Shown one piece after another: positions 43,801 to 49,400 of a stretch of DNA of 64,000 nucleotides. The notes under the pieces are model-generated. The model saw only the letters and a program-made list of their open reading frames with translations, was not told where the DNA came from and made no database searches. The DNA comes from Diadema setosum. Its lineage: Eukaryota; Echinodermata; Echinoidea; Diadematoida; Diadematidae. The position numbers and the translations under genes are program-made. Every line of letters begins with the position of its first letter. The stretch's first letter is position 1. The stretch lies in assembly GCA_033980235.1 (NCBI GenBank), contig CM067069.1, positions 20,394,650-20,458,649 on the forward strand, in the 5' to 3' direction.

Positions 43801-44240
43801 GTTTAGAATTGGCCTCTTTGAATCATTCTCCGGTTCTGATTCAGGTGAAACAGCAGTATTGTCATTGTAGATTCGCACCAGTCAGTAACCAAAGCAATGA
43901 AGATATGTAATACCTTAATGTCTACCAAGCAACGGTTTGTGGAGTTACACAGTGAAGTAGAGGGTAGCACAACTTGATCTTGTACAATAATGGCCACTCT
44001 TTCTAGAGTTATATGTTTTATAATACTGACCCAGTTTTTTAAGAGTTATATGTTTTATAACACTGACCCATGACCTTTTACTTCCACACCCTACCCCCAT
44101 TTCCTTGACAGCAATGTGTGACTGACTACCAGCAGCGACTGAAACAGATTGCCACCAAGCGGGACGAGGAAACCATCGCAGAGAACAGATGGACAGGAAG
44201 CTGGCAGACTGCCGTCCAGAAGGTCAAGGACCTCTACTGA
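8800..44240 (+). CDS. ccdc180: Coiled-coil domain-containing protein 180 (CCDC180), 34 coding exons
   Basis: CCDC180 is a long coiled-coil protein of ciliated tissues and sperm whose biochemical role is poorly defined; Pfam recognises it by DUF4455 (N-terminal half) and DUF4456 (C-terminal third). The spliced model totals 4902 nt, giving 1633 residues, close to the roughly 1700 of the human protein. All 33 introns keep the frame. Diagnostic blocks are LDLRLHLHEPRPQRTELD and HNVRAAELLLHQE (about residues 799-828), LFSDGGNFSPEEVEAYKKK (about 934-952), TRPQAIHETFEQCAD (about 1304-1318), and TSALIRRKQAGLPLEDNE plus LIKRGSRQWAGLPL near the end. The start is the ATG in exon 1, which gives VVPSGHIYKQIFDAQ, like the N-terminus of vertebrate relatives. 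Intron 31 has a GC donor. Residues about 596-765 are low-complexity and acidic and probably lineage-specific. Confidence 0.93.
9350..9537 (+). CDS. ccdc180: ccdc180 coding exon 2
   Basis: Begins VQLVKTLEQTDHPKQQ and includes SRHIKWLESLPNNRDTENPV, a recognisable N-terminal block of the family. It ends in phase 2 at GTGAGA. Confidence 0.85.
10100..10188 (+). CDS. ccdc180: ccdc180 coding exon 3
   Basis: The codon split with exon 2 gives R, then HSIESAQKKAEEPVSVIAG. The donor is GTAAGT in phase 1. Confidence 0.85.
10899..11008 (+). CDS. ccdc180: ccdc180 coding exon 4
   Basis: Charged helical segment including SDIIDRLAESRRVRHEEATE. The donor is GTGAGA in phase 0. Confidence 0.85.
11760..11826 (+). 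CDS. ccdc180: ccdc180 coding exon 5
   Basis: Encodes DIEPKIAAAGEILLKKLEEN, then DK, bounded by CACACAG and GTTAGC in phase 1. Confidence 0.8.
12789..12826 (+). CDS. ccdc180: ccdc180 coding exon 6 (small)
   Basis: A 38-nt exon encoding EIDKMLAKIADDD across the junction. The CTCTGCAG acceptor and GTAAGT donor are both strong, and it restores phase 0. Confidence 0.75.
13625..13759 (+). CDS. ccdc180: ccdc180 coding exon 7
   Basis: Encodes DLKGYHLSELVSLWNDIEQQ followed by a basic helix ending DDRLKK. It starts the DUF4455-like coiled coil and has a GTAAAT donor in phase 0. Confidence 0.85.
14296..14555 (+). CDS. ccdc180: ccdc180 coding exon 8
   Basis: Encodes LKNVLKSYAKKMEGIAYLMP through IERDKNHHRVWEDRLADWRK to NIDIAIKKF. 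The donor is GTACGT in phase 2, and the split codon with exon 9 is ATG. The intron that follows (14556-17672) is unusually rich in CpG patches and repeats. Confidence 0.9.
15035..15190. other. CpG-rich segment in ccdc180 intron 8
   Basis: A GC- and CpG-dense stretch (for example GCGCAGCGCGCGCAGCG and GGGGCGCGGCCGGCGG) with many GCTAGC/CTAGCG words, contrasting sharply with the AT-rich intron. It may be promoter-like or repeat-derived. No coding frame is visible. Confidence 0.45.
15311..15453 (+). repeat. Dispersed GC-rich repeat, copy b
   Basis: Shares ordered words with copy c 285 bp downstream and, inverted, with copy a at 6688-6895: CTCGTGAAATAGGCCCCACC, GGCGACTCGCCTG and AGCCCCACCGTG. 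Confidence 0.65.
15596..15735 (+). repeat. Dispersed GC-rich repeat, copy c
   Basis: A direct-orientation relative of copy b (CACCACTGCGTGTCTGTA, TACGGCGACTCGCCTGC, AGCCCCACCGTGGC) with a small insertion and a diverged tail. Confidence 0.65.
15945..16112. repeat. Low-complexity (CTA/TAG)n palindromic tract
   Basis: A run of ACTAGTAGTAGTACTAGTAG-type words, nearly all A/C/T/G triplet permutations of CTA, able to form many small hairpins. Confidence 0.7.
16326..16596 (-). CDS. Candidate first exon of a nested minus-strand gene (acidic protein, P2RX7_C-like flank)
   Basis: The minus-strand frame starts MSSPIWVNFDIDDDDEHCSS, continues as a long Asp/Glu tract and then YRGAAPYRYEPAAS before a basic MAPSPRID segment. 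A good donor (GTATGT) follows at 16325. If that donor is unused, the frame runs on to a stop at 16261, giving 111 residues. The PYRYEP-type motif resembles the N-terminal flank of P2X7-receptor C-terminal-like (P2RX7_C) proteins that are common in aquatic invertebrates, but the zinc-binding Cys part is not seen here. CpG-rich patches lie on both sides (16125-16200 and 16680-16750). It could also be a spurious acidic frame in GC-rich intron DNA. Confidence 0.4.
16680..16760. other. CpG-rich patch upstream of the nested minus-strand frame
   Basis: A GC-rich stretch including CCCGCGGGCCCGGGCCTGGC, 85-165 bp upstream of the minus-strand ATG. A CRE-like TACGTCATC lies at about 16810. It is consistent with a minus-strand promoter, but this is not proven. 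Confidence 0.35.
17673..17792 (+). CDS. ccdc180: ccdc180 coding exon 9
   Basis: Encodes EFMQSERIVNPPKINALMDK and LYTEQVKLNKGRLDILDNL, a family-typical segment. The donor is GTAAGT in phase 2. Confidence 0.9.
18111..18279 (+). CDS. ccdc180: ccdc180 coding exon 10
   Basis: Encodes EMKPPKSSKTAAYQWNKEIV and a heptad-like stretch ending CLDQVEKFQ. The donor is GTATGG in phase 0. Confidence 0.9.
18425..18560 (+). mobile_element. SINE-like retroposon fragment
   Basis: The block CAATGGCAGGGCCCTCTGG, then TAGAGCAGGGGCAACACTG, ending in ATT/GTT trinucleotide repeats, resembles a dispersed SINE tail I recall from deuterostome genomes. The family assignment is from memory. Confidence 0.4.
18640..18800. 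mobile_element. Degraded relic of the TTAAAGGACAAGTTCACC MITE
   Basis: Carries ATATATCAGTGAAGTATGAG, CTGACAGTCCAATCAAAAGT and a GCTGGATCAG-like word, in the order seen in the full copies at 23932 and 54888, but strongly diverged. Confidence 0.4.
19061..19183 (+). CDS. ccdc180: ccdc180 coding exon 11
   Basis: Encodes MELIEAGVCSDQKVVEVTED and EILPEVGRCQEKFEHTLEDM, ending at GTGAGT in phase 0. The internal ATG is not a gene start. Confidence 0.9.
19544..19717 (+). CDS. ccdc180: ccdc180 coding exon 12
   Basis: Encodes LSLERLAERHAHQLRSLFKF, TQGAAHLWDVHEINLAKKER and a Gln-rich coiled-coil tail. The donor is GTTTGT in phase 0. Its GC content is higher than that of the surrounding intron. Confidence 0.9.
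19735..19960. repeat. (GAT)n microsatellite
   Basis: GATGATGAT runs with interruptions just after exon 12. They create long spurious open frames on both strands. Confidence 0.85.
20428..20543 (+). CDS. ccdc180: ccdc180 coding exon 13
   Basis: Encodes DMEANLDILMDRLRQESSEE and ALKNMLEKAGQMLDKVKE. The donor is GTAAGA in phase 2. Confidence 0.9.
20962..21088 (+). CDS. ccdc180: ccdc180 coding exon 14
   Basis: Encodes YFTFYKDQEDIVKGYPDMVS and RYDGSLCTFFGVDRVDPT, near the end of the DUF4455-like region. The donor is GTAAGT in phase 0. Confidence 0.9.
21799..21978 (+). CDS. ccdc180: ccdc180 coding exon 15 (acidic low-complexity linker)
   Basis: Glu/Gln/Ser-rich sequence (GETGEENQQQEGQEKEEM, then a Ser-rich part ending SSRSVKS). 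The acceptor could be at 21798 or three bases later; both keep phase 0. This linker is poorly conserved in the family. Confidence 0.7.
23422..23484 (+). CDS. ccdc180: ccdc180 coding exon 16
   Basis: A 21-codon exon, SVNKKSVILRRTALSSDVKS plus R, flanked by CTCACCAG and GTGAGT in phase 0. It is short and not conserved, so it may be alternatively used. Confidence 0.65.
23932..24498. mobile_element. Palindromic MITE, TTAA-bounded (GGACAAGTTCACC family), copy 1
   Basis: The ends are TTAAAGGACAAGTTCACCTT and the inverted GGTGAGCTTGTCCTGTAA. The 567-bp interior is largely self-complementary, including AGACTAC/GTAGTCT and CCGCTGGATGAG/CTCATCCAGCGG pairs. A second copy in the opposite orientation lies at 54888-55444. 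It sits in ccdc180 intron 16, about 140 bp before exon 17. Confidence 0.8.
24636..24901 (+). CDS. ccdc180: ccdc180 coding exon 17
   Basis: Encodes VVREVLSTSNGTNFYILTVG, an acidic Gly-rich insert and WSRPVFLQNVTIPAEMLQNL. The donor is GTGAGT in phase 2. Confidence 0.85.
25597..25678 (+). CDS. ccdc180: ccdc180 coding exon 18
   Basis: Encodes MRASFLEHLEEWMVYAMERA and HSVVAAK. The donor is GTAAGA in phase 0. Confidence 0.9.
26397..26671 (+). CDS. ccdc180: ccdc180 coding exon 19 (most diagnostic block)
   Basis: Contains LDLRLHLHEPRPQRTELDVH and NVRAAELLLHQERVTKHSRG, which match vertebrate CCDC180 closely, and ends in AMENVFINASRSA. The donor is GTAAGA in phase 2. Confidence 0.95.
27242..27424. 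repeat. Short element with CCCTAA-type repeats between GGGCAATTACCCC arms
   Basis: The left arm AGGGCAATTACCCCC faces a right arm GGGGGATAATTGCCCT. Between them are CCTAATCCTAATCC and related degenerate hexamers. It belongs to the same family as 31365-31575. Confidence 0.7.
27708..27854 (+). CDS. ccdc180: ccdc180 coding exon 20
   Basis: Encodes LVALSHQVNTKVESHMDVIR and ASLRQFRQYLDDTLQMLRES, aligning with the vertebrate SLRSFRQYLEES region. The donor is GTGAGT in phase 2. Confidence 0.93.
27951..28374. mobile_element. TA-flanked MITE with ATCCGG-rich ends (Tigger/pogo-like)
   Basis: The ends are TACAGTTGAACCTCTATTAT and the inverted GAGGTTCAACTGTA, with repeated TTATCCGG words just inside and TA at both boundaries. 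TA duplication and a CAGTTGAACC-type end fit the pogo/Tigger branch of Tc1/mariner. No transposase is present. Confidence 0.7.
28814..28990 (+). CDS. ccdc180: ccdc180 coding exon 21
   Basis: Encodes LFSDGGNFSPEEVEAYKKKL, a block nearly invariant in the family, then a helix ending NIAGKFED. The donor is GTGAGG in phase 2. Confidence 0.95.
29361..29453. mobile_element. 93-bp TTAA-bounded mini-element, copy 1
   Basis: Starts TTAACCCACTGAAGAC and ends ATCCTCAACAAGTTAA, with GAGTATACTCGGGC inside. An inverted second copy at 38759-38851 has the same length. It lies 44 bp before exon 22. Confidence 0.7.
29497..29680 (+). CDS. ccdc180: ccdc180 coding exon 22
   Basis: Encodes FKSHLFDLTFIEKLSRWLNN and TQVKIKGEVAASNTQAQNLM, matching the vertebrate FIEKIQRLLTNLQVKIK stretch. 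The donor is GTGTGT in phase 0. Confidence 0.95.
30234..30392 (+). CDS. ccdc180: ccdc180 coding exon 23
   Basis: Encodes QITPGELLETLPATFQAFDE and RAQYLNCAKHLLVNPP. The donor is GTACTT in phase 0. Confidence 0.9.
30977..31131 (+). CDS. ccdc180: ccdc180 coding exon 24
   Basis: A Pro/Thr/Ala-rich linker (DQGAPGPQPPSTATAQTP) followed by a short helix ending AVSIIKNIL. The donor is GTGAGT in phase 2. Confidence 0.85.
31365..31575. repeat. Short element with CCCTAA-type repeats, second copy
   Basis: Degenerate CCTAACCCTAATCC repeats lie between ACTACCCCCTGGACAATGG and GGGGGTAATTG...GGGGGGTAATTACC. The same CAGTATTTAGCCGGGGG junction is found in the copy at 27242-27424. Confidence 0.7.
31823..31878 (+). 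CDS. ccdc180: ccdc180 coding exon 25 (small)
   Basis: A 56-nt exon encoding SQKQKRSGQIEEMPATTP after a CTTTAACAG acceptor. The donor is GTGAGT in phase 1. Confidence 0.8.
31917..32240. mobile_element. MITE with GGGAGCTTTAGATTTT terminal repeats
   Basis: The left end TAGGGAGCTTTAGATTTTAG and right end AAAATCTAAAGCTCCCTA are inverted repeats flanked by TA. The 324-bp interior is GC-richer than the intron. No open frame is seen. Confidence 0.75.
32655..32885. mobile_element. TA-flanked MITE with TACTGTAT ends, copy 1 (diverged)
   Basis: Begins TACTGTATCGATAAG and ends CTGCTTATACAG, with ATTTTCGCG and TTTTCACGA words inside. It appears related to the element at 39665-39899. Confidence 0.5.
32976..33183 (+). 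CDS. ccdc180: ccdc180 coding exon 26
   Basis: A basic, disordered linker including GTKLMDKDRPKVGSIKRTTS. The donor is GTAGGT in phase 2. Confidence 0.85.
33777..33854 (+). CDS. ccdc180: ccdc180 coding exon 27
   Basis: Encodes TQKNKNSALKFDPKYYVFGE and KPERE. The FDPKYYVFG motif marks the approach to the DUF4456-like region. The donor is GTAAGT in phase 2. Confidence 0.88.
34397..35322. mobile_element. TTAA-bounded MITE (AAAGGGATGGTACAG family) interrupted by nested insertions
   Basis: The outer ends TTAAAGGGATGGTACAGTAT and TGTATGATCCCTTTAA and the flanks match the uninterrupted copy at 62865-63253. About 540 bp in the middle (34481-35022) is foreign: a foldback and a segment bounded by ATACAACACCT inverted words. 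Confidence 0.65.
34481..34655. repeat. Foldback palindrome with GAGGCGAAGCC loop, copy 1
   Basis: The arms ACAAATAGTG, GAGTGCAATGG, AGGTGAAAGAT and CTATTCAAC are mirrored by GTTGAATAG, ATCTTTCACCT, CCATTGCAC and CACTATTTGT around a 13-nt loop at 34560-34572. The same loop word occurs, reversed, in the foldback at 56352-56535. Confidence 0.75.
35597..35663 (+). CDS. ccdc180: ccdc180 coding exon 28
   Basis: Encodes HFLALIKKTLQDALDGLLTT, then AD. The donor is GTGAGT in phase 0. Confidence 0.88.
36127..36515. repeat. Minisatellite, about 60-bp unit, 6-7 copies
   Basis: Units contain TTCCCAGCTCAGTGTAGACC, CTTTCATATGGCAGGACAG and TTTCTATAACCCTTTTA. Copies differ by a few substitutions. It lies in ccdc180 intron 28, ending about 120 bp before exon 29. 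Confidence 0.9.
36632..36776 (+). CDS. ccdc180: ccdc180 coding exon 29
   Basis: Encodes LYYRQKSSRPVTRPQAIHET and FEQCADVVVTKLQSYYTQAD, matching the DUF4456 region (vertebrate FTRP...TFDQCAE). The donor is GTGGGT in phase 1. Confidence 0.93.
36928..37132. mobile_element. Short MITE with GGAAAAGTGG / CCACTTTTACC ends
   Basis: The left end GGAAAAGTGGAAATTTTTGC is mirrored by ATGTCCACTTTTACCC, with GCGCGAAAA/TTTTCGCGC words inside. No coding content is seen. Confidence 0.5.
37681..37841 (+). CDS. ccdc180: ccdc180 coding exon 30
   Basis: Encodes FREQLERLEKEVAKVPPLVI and QLLQHHIHKADTLMKRGSG. The donor is GTAAGG in phase 0. Confidence 0.92.
38543..38680 (+). CDS. ccdc180: ccdc180 coding exon 31 (followed by a GC donor)
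   Basis: Encodes THHKNLLRPTLGHPHNRREL and a Glu-rich helix ending NATALE. The exon ends at GAG followed by GCAAGT. The next possible GT donor, four bases further on, would put exon 32 into a frame with an early stop, so the GC donor is preferred. Confidence 0.85.
38759..38851. mobile_element. 93-bp TTAA-bounded mini-element, copy 2 (inverted)
   Basis: TTAACCTGTTGAGGATGGG to CGTCCTCAACGGGTTAA with GAGTATACTCGGGA inside. It is the reverse orientation of the 29361-29453 copy. Confidence 0.7.
39665..39899. mobile_element. TA-flanked MITE with TACTGTATA ends
   Basis: The ends are TACTGTATATATTTAAC and GGCATATACAGTA, with mirrored AATTCGCG/CGCGAATT words inside. The boundary TA suggests a Tc1/mariner-type MITE. 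Confidence 0.6.
39951..40062 (+). CDS. ccdc180: ccdc180 coding exon 32
   Basis: Encodes KEMKACGDEFVRHLASTTEQ and LLLLLDSELVVDDVITG, matching the vertebrate LDEAITVDDV block. The donor is GTGAGT in phase 1. Confidence 0.92.
40580..41540. mobile_element. Element with ATGCCTCCGC / GGAGGCAT ends and GGTCAAAGGTCA motifs
   Basis: It opens with a small hairpin (GCCTCCGCAACGAAGTGGCC, then GGAGGC), followed by TTCGGGTCGTCCGTACTTCC. The interior carries repeated GGTCAAAGGTCA words and ends GGTGGAGGCAT. No transposase is visible. It has the same plan as the element at 41696-42800. Confidence 0.6.
41696..42800. mobile_element. Element with GTCCCCGCCG ends, CCGT repeats and six 156-bp monomers
   Basis: Inverted ends GTCCCCGCCG and CGGCGGGGAC enclose a 5' hairpin, a (CCGT)n tract at 41756-41825 and six tandem monomers starting at 41843, 41991, 42149, 42306, 42474 and 42622, plus a 7th truncated start at 42781. 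Each monomer contains ATGCTACTCCTTCG, TTTGCTTTATATGATGGCAC and one or two TGACCTTTGACC words. It lies 159 bp upstream of exon 33. Confidence 0.75.
42960..43294 (+). CDS. ccdc180: ccdc180 coding exon 33 (C-terminal signature)
   Basis: Encodes KTSALIRRKQAGLPLEDNEY and LIKRGSRQWAGLPL, the family's C-terminal signature, then a Pro/Thr/Arg-rich linker and TTLAHQAAFDCRNDALQ. The frame is open upstream of the acceptor, but the exon starts after TCTTTGCAG, in phase with exon 32. The donor is GTGAGT in phase 0. Confidence 0.94.
44005..44070 (+). repeat. Small tandem duplication
   Basis: The phrase GTTATATGTTTTATAA plus CACTGACCCA occurs twice, 37 bp apart, just before exon 34. Confidence 0.7.
44112..44240 (+). 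CDS. ccdc180: ccdc180 last coding exon 34
   Basis: Encodes QCVTDYQQRLKQIATKRDEE and NRWTGSWQTAVQKVKDLY, then TGA. The W-x-x-SW-x-x-x-V/L ending resembles vertebrate CCDC180. Confidence 0.93.
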   Translation, partial: QCVTDYQQRLKQIATKRDEETIAENRWTGSWQTAVQKVKDLY

Positions 44241-45320
44241 CCAGGGCCAGGACACCACTTGACCCTTGTTCTCCTTGACCATGAGAGCGGGCAGACCACA
44301 TCCTGGCTTACATCATACTGGCTTTGCTGACTTTTTCAAGCAGAACTGATGTTAGGAAAAGCCAATCTTGAAAATTGTAGGGAATATTATGTCTGCATAA
44401 ACTTTAGCCAAGGTACAACCTGTACTAAGAACCAAAAGAGCATTACTGTAATGCATCAGGAAAATGCAAAGGCATTTTTCAGAAATGATGACCTTTTTGC
44501 TTTCTACTGATGAGATTTACTTGATGTTTTGTTTTGCATGGAAAGGTTCTCATCCAGATAATATCTTAAAGTTAATGAGATGCAGATTTGTGGCAATGAG
44601 AAAGGCCTACTTTGTCAAGACCTCAACACTGTACTGAGAAAACAAGGAAAGGTTGTTCTTACTGACTGGCCTTTGAGTGTTCTATCGAAAGGTGATTACA
44701 GGATCCATAAGCTCGGACAGACTCCAGGAAATGAAGGAATGTGTATCACCTCGAGTATTGACAGCACCAAGAGTCGCTATGCAAGCAAACCAAACTGAGC
44801 ACCCACAGGGAAGCGTAACCACCTTGTCAGATTTGTAAATTCTTGATAGTCATGTTACAAGCTTGTGTAAAACAAACAGATTTATCAAATTGTATATATG
44901 TACATAAACTCATGAATTCATGATAGTTTCTATGTGTACATGCTATTCTGTATATGGTGATATAATATTTAACCTAAGAGAATGCTATTTGGTTTACGAT
45001 TCCTTCCGCATAAATTTACCGTCCAACTTCTTCAACGAAAGCCATATGTGTGTGTGAGACAGGGTGACCTTTTGAAGCTACGTCCTTTGACTTGAATTCA
45101 CTATCTTTGCCCAAGTGGAATGAATGGAGTGAGATAATGTCATTTTACTGCAATTATTCTAAATGAATGCAGAGAATGCACTATTTCATTCTCTTGGCGA
45201 CATTGTATTTATTGCATATACACCACTTGAATGTACATACTATTCCTCAGTTATGTATCTGAGATGATTGGATTAGTGCTGATATTCTGTGTAATAAAAG
45301 AAGTAAACACACTATGTTTC
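44241..45320 (+). other. 3' untranslated region of ccdc180
   Basis: The sequence from the TGA to just past the AATAAA at 45293 shows no further coding exon and is taken as the 3' UTR. The exact cleavage site is inferred. Confidence 0.6.
45293..45298 (+). terminator. Polyadenylation signal AATAAA for ccdc180
   Basis: A canonical hexamer about 1.05 kb after the stop codon, in TGTAATAAAAGAAG, followed by T-rich sequence at 45316-45350. Confidence 0.55.
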
Positions 45321-45638
45321 TTGTGGTTTTCTTTTTTTCTTTTTTTGTTTGCTGTCCTATTTCTTTATCTCTCATCCTACTTCTTAAGAAAGATATCATA
45401 TTGCATCGATATGGCAACATTTTCAGCATTCCAGCTATATGCGTACGTTTTTATGAATATCGAGGTTTCATGTTGGGCGGTTAGCTGATCACATGCACAC
45501 ATTGCATATCGCTATCATTCAAGATGTATTTGGAAAAAAAAAAATATCAATAGCGTGATCGTTCAATTGAAAGTATCAGGTGATCGACTAGTCTATTTCA
45601 AGTCATTTTTGTTTTTGTATACTCTTCAAAATTTACAT

Positions 45639-46413
45639 TTAACCCTAAAAAGACTGGGCGATTCTGATGCCTCGAAGGACTGGGGGGGGGGGGGGCTCAT
45701 AGGGCCCCCCTAAGATCTTGGCCGTTAACCGCATGATCGCAAAGAAAATTGGTAGCGCCGTCACCCACCAGGTAATCCACAAAACTGAATAGGTAATTGT
45801 TTCACAATTATTCAAATTTATTTTTAATAAATTAATTATGCTAATTTATGCATGAAACTGCAAAAATTGGCTGTAAATCTGTAATTAAAGGTCCAAAACT
45901 GCTAATTTTTGGTCTAGGTACATGTACTCTTTGCAGGATTCTTATTGTATGTACATTAAAAATGGCAGTATCAATTCTTTTATTATGTACATTGTTTTTA
46001 AAATTTCTTATGTATTTCATTGTTTTCGACTTTTTTGATAGTTTTTGTTGATGGAAATCATTGGCGACACTATTCTGATCATAAACAATATGAAATTAAT
46101 TGATTTTAATCAGTTAAAGTAAAAATAATGATACATTTATAAATTTTGGTCAGAAACAGAATTTGCATTGGATTTGTAGTATGTACATGAAATCACGTTT
46201 TTGAGCAATTCCGGGTCTGACATGCACTTACAAAATATTGCCTAACTTCGGAACCACGTACCCGGGCGTCGCAAATTTGGTCTCAAAAGTTGCGCAAGAC
46301 TTAAAAGAAAAAAGTCATGAAACAGGGCGCGAGATTTTTATGTTACAGATTTATCGTGAAAAATATCGAGGGGGGCTTTTTAGGCCCCCCCCCCCCAGTC
46401 TTTTTTTGGTTAA
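45639..46413. mobile_element. piggyBac-like MITE (TTAACCCTAAAAAGAC ends), copy 1
   Basis: The left end TTAACCCTAAAAAGACTGGG is mirrored by CCAGTCTTTTTTTGGTTAA. A run of 14 G near the left end faces a C run at the right. The TTAA boundary plus CCCT start resembles piggyBac termini. The interior shares AATTATGCTAATTTATGC and CGGGCGTCGCAAATTTGG words with copy 2. No transposase frame is seen. Confidence 0.75.
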
Positions 46414-49400
46414 ACCCCAAAAGATAAAAACCGGAGTGACAAAAAATTCTAATATTTTGCAGAGGGCATGTACCAAGAATATTCTACAAATATAGCAAAC
46501 ATATGTACCCAGTGTATTGGTACACTTAAAATAAGTCAAGGCCCTGTTGCTTGAAACTTTGCTTTTTAATGCAACTAAAGAAATCACACTCAAGTCCAAC
46601 AAATTGCACACAACTTCTTTTAATCCCGAGTCAAGTTTCTTGAAATGGGCACCAAATCTCAATTTCCATCAAGTTCATTCCTCTTTCTCATCAATGATGA
46701 AATCCACACAAATATCTGTATTCACTTGCATAGTTAAGTGTTTATTTATGAATACTGTTTATTTTACAATAGGCAATTTCAAATGAAACAAAGTACTAAC
46801 CAATGGAAACACACTTCCATTTCCTTAACAAAAAATAGTAAAACCAAATTTCAGAGCAACTTGATGAAATGGGAGAAGCAGTCCATCATAAATATCCTTT
46901 GAAATCAAACTTGAAAACATTATTAAAGATAATGTGATACACACTTCATGAAATGCTGAATGTAGTTACAAAAATGCTTACCTCAAAACAGCAATTAGAC
47001 TCCAATTTTGTTCCATTCCAATTTTTTTTTTCAATTCTTTTCCATCTCTGCAATATCAAACCAGCTGCTTCCCTGTATACAACATGCAACCCTTGAAGAT
47101 ATCAATTACATGGATTAACAATATGAGCACATTAAAAATTCTAAAGTCTGATTAAATAAAAATAGGTTGTATGGATTAATATTGTGGACACATTAAAACT
47201 GTAGAAGTACATGCATGTTTGTTTAAGATTAGACTGTCATAACATGCTTGAAAATGGAGTATGAGCTGAGAGATGGCACAAACTTCCATACCATACTAAC
47301 ATCATGTTTGCATTTCTTTTACACATTTTTTAAACCTATTGCATACCTGCCAACATTTCAAGATGAAATATCTTACTCGTGGATTGCAAAAATCTTATTT
47401 TATATGCAAACTGAAGTTAAAAATCTTACTTTCGGTCAAATCTTCAGAAAATACACATGAAAGGTATATCTAAATATTTTTCAAAAATCTGATTTCTCTG
47501 ACAGAAAATCTGATTTTGCTATTTTTAACGTAAAAAATCTCACTGAATCTGATCAAATCTTACTAGTTGGCAAGTATGCTATTGCCATTCTTTTACCAAA
47601 TCTCCGTGTCAGATTCTGTTCATAGTTGTCGTTAAAAGATAATGTCAAAATAATATCAAAATCAATATAATATCAAATGAGTGCATTGCCTATACAAGCT
47701 TCATCACACGTACAATGTAAGTCCAGCAAGACTGAAAACATAAAGTGTAGGCACTCACCTGGTAATTTAAGAATTTCTGATATGTTAAATGGTTTTAAAT
47801 ATCAAATATTATCACTATAAAGTAAAAGAAAAATAAGCATGTTACATTGCTGATTCATCATTAGCACTGAGCAATTGTTTTGAAAAATGAATTTTCAACA
47901 GATTGGATAATAAATGGCAGGAAGACAATCACCGTAATCAGGGACCAGAAAAGGTAAATACATGTACAAGTAAAAATGAAATTTGGGATATTAACTGTTT
48001 GCTTTAAGAACATCCAAATCACATTTGGCGGCTGCTGTACAAATGAAACTGGTCATTGCTGTAGTAGACATGTGCAAAATTACACATTTTCATGGGGCAT
48101 CTTTCTGAAAATTATTAAAAAAATGGAAGCTATAGTTTTCACTTGACTATGATCTATTAAAGAGACAAGTGACTTAGAAAAAAAGAAGAATAATTTAACA
48201 CAAGTGATACAACCACACAAATATACAACATTCCGGAAACTTCCGTTGCATCCCTTCTCTTTCACTCTCTCTTCTTCTTATCCTCTTTCTCTCCCCCTCT
48301 CTCTCTTTCTCTCTTTCTATCCTTTTACAAATACTCAATTGCATTACAAAAATGAAACTGCAAAACAGAACATTCTCAAACTGTTGTTCACTGCTGTTCA
48401 TGGTGAATATGTAGCATATTAACACAGTTAAGCGTAACACTTTACATGACTGATATTGGACAATGAAAACTTGTCAATAACAAAATGCATTTTTAACACT
48501 TCAATGTGAACATTCACTCCAAAATGTTTCAAAAGCAAAGTGCAAGCATTTGGAAAAAATAAAATCTGTACATACTACAGAAATCCATGATAGAGATATT
48601 CTTCACACCTACAAACAAGATAAAAAAAAAAATAATAATAATAACCAATCATGTTTGGAAAAACTAAGATTGCTTTGAAATGCCAGGGACATAAAGCTAC
48701 ACAATTCCTTAAAATCAGGATACATATTTCAATTCAGCCACAAAATAGTACATTTTTTTGTCTCGACTGATTATATTTACATATACAATTGCAATATAAA
48801 ACATACACAAAAGAGGAGGGGTGCTGAGTTGCGAGAGAAAAACGATTTGGAAGCACAAATTGAAGATATCTGCAACATTATAGGGGCAAAATGATTTGAA
48901 TGGTAATGTTATGTTGTTCATTAGCTCTGCAACTTTTAAAGGCAGAGAAACCCTGCCTCATCTGGGAAATCTTGCCTAAAACTTCATGACTGTTGGAATC
49001 CAAACTAGTACACCTGTATCTACTGCTTACTTTAACAGGTATATGGAATATCCATTACCCAAAATTTGCTAACAATGTAAAATCTGAGTAAACCCAAACA
49101 AACACTAGTTTGTCGATTGGTTAATGTGGGGCTTTACGCCTACATCAGCACTGTGACAAATCACACATACTGGCCCGGGAATTATTCATGCAATGATTTG
49201 TCTTTACTGCAGTTTAGACGAATATCAATTATAATTCAACTGAATTACACTATACCTCCTGCTGCAAAGAAAGTGGAAAAGAGGGCAGAGTCCTTCATAC
49301 TGACTCCACAAGGATAATGTTTCTTTTCCCAGGTGAGATTACAAATTAGCCCACCTAGGTATGAGAATACCTTTCGCTCAGTGAAAATCATTTCACACAT

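Noticed and set aside
45231..45488. 85-codon frame after the ccdc180 stop
   Set aside because: Hydrophobic composition comes from T-rich sequence around the poly(A) signal; no homology recognised.
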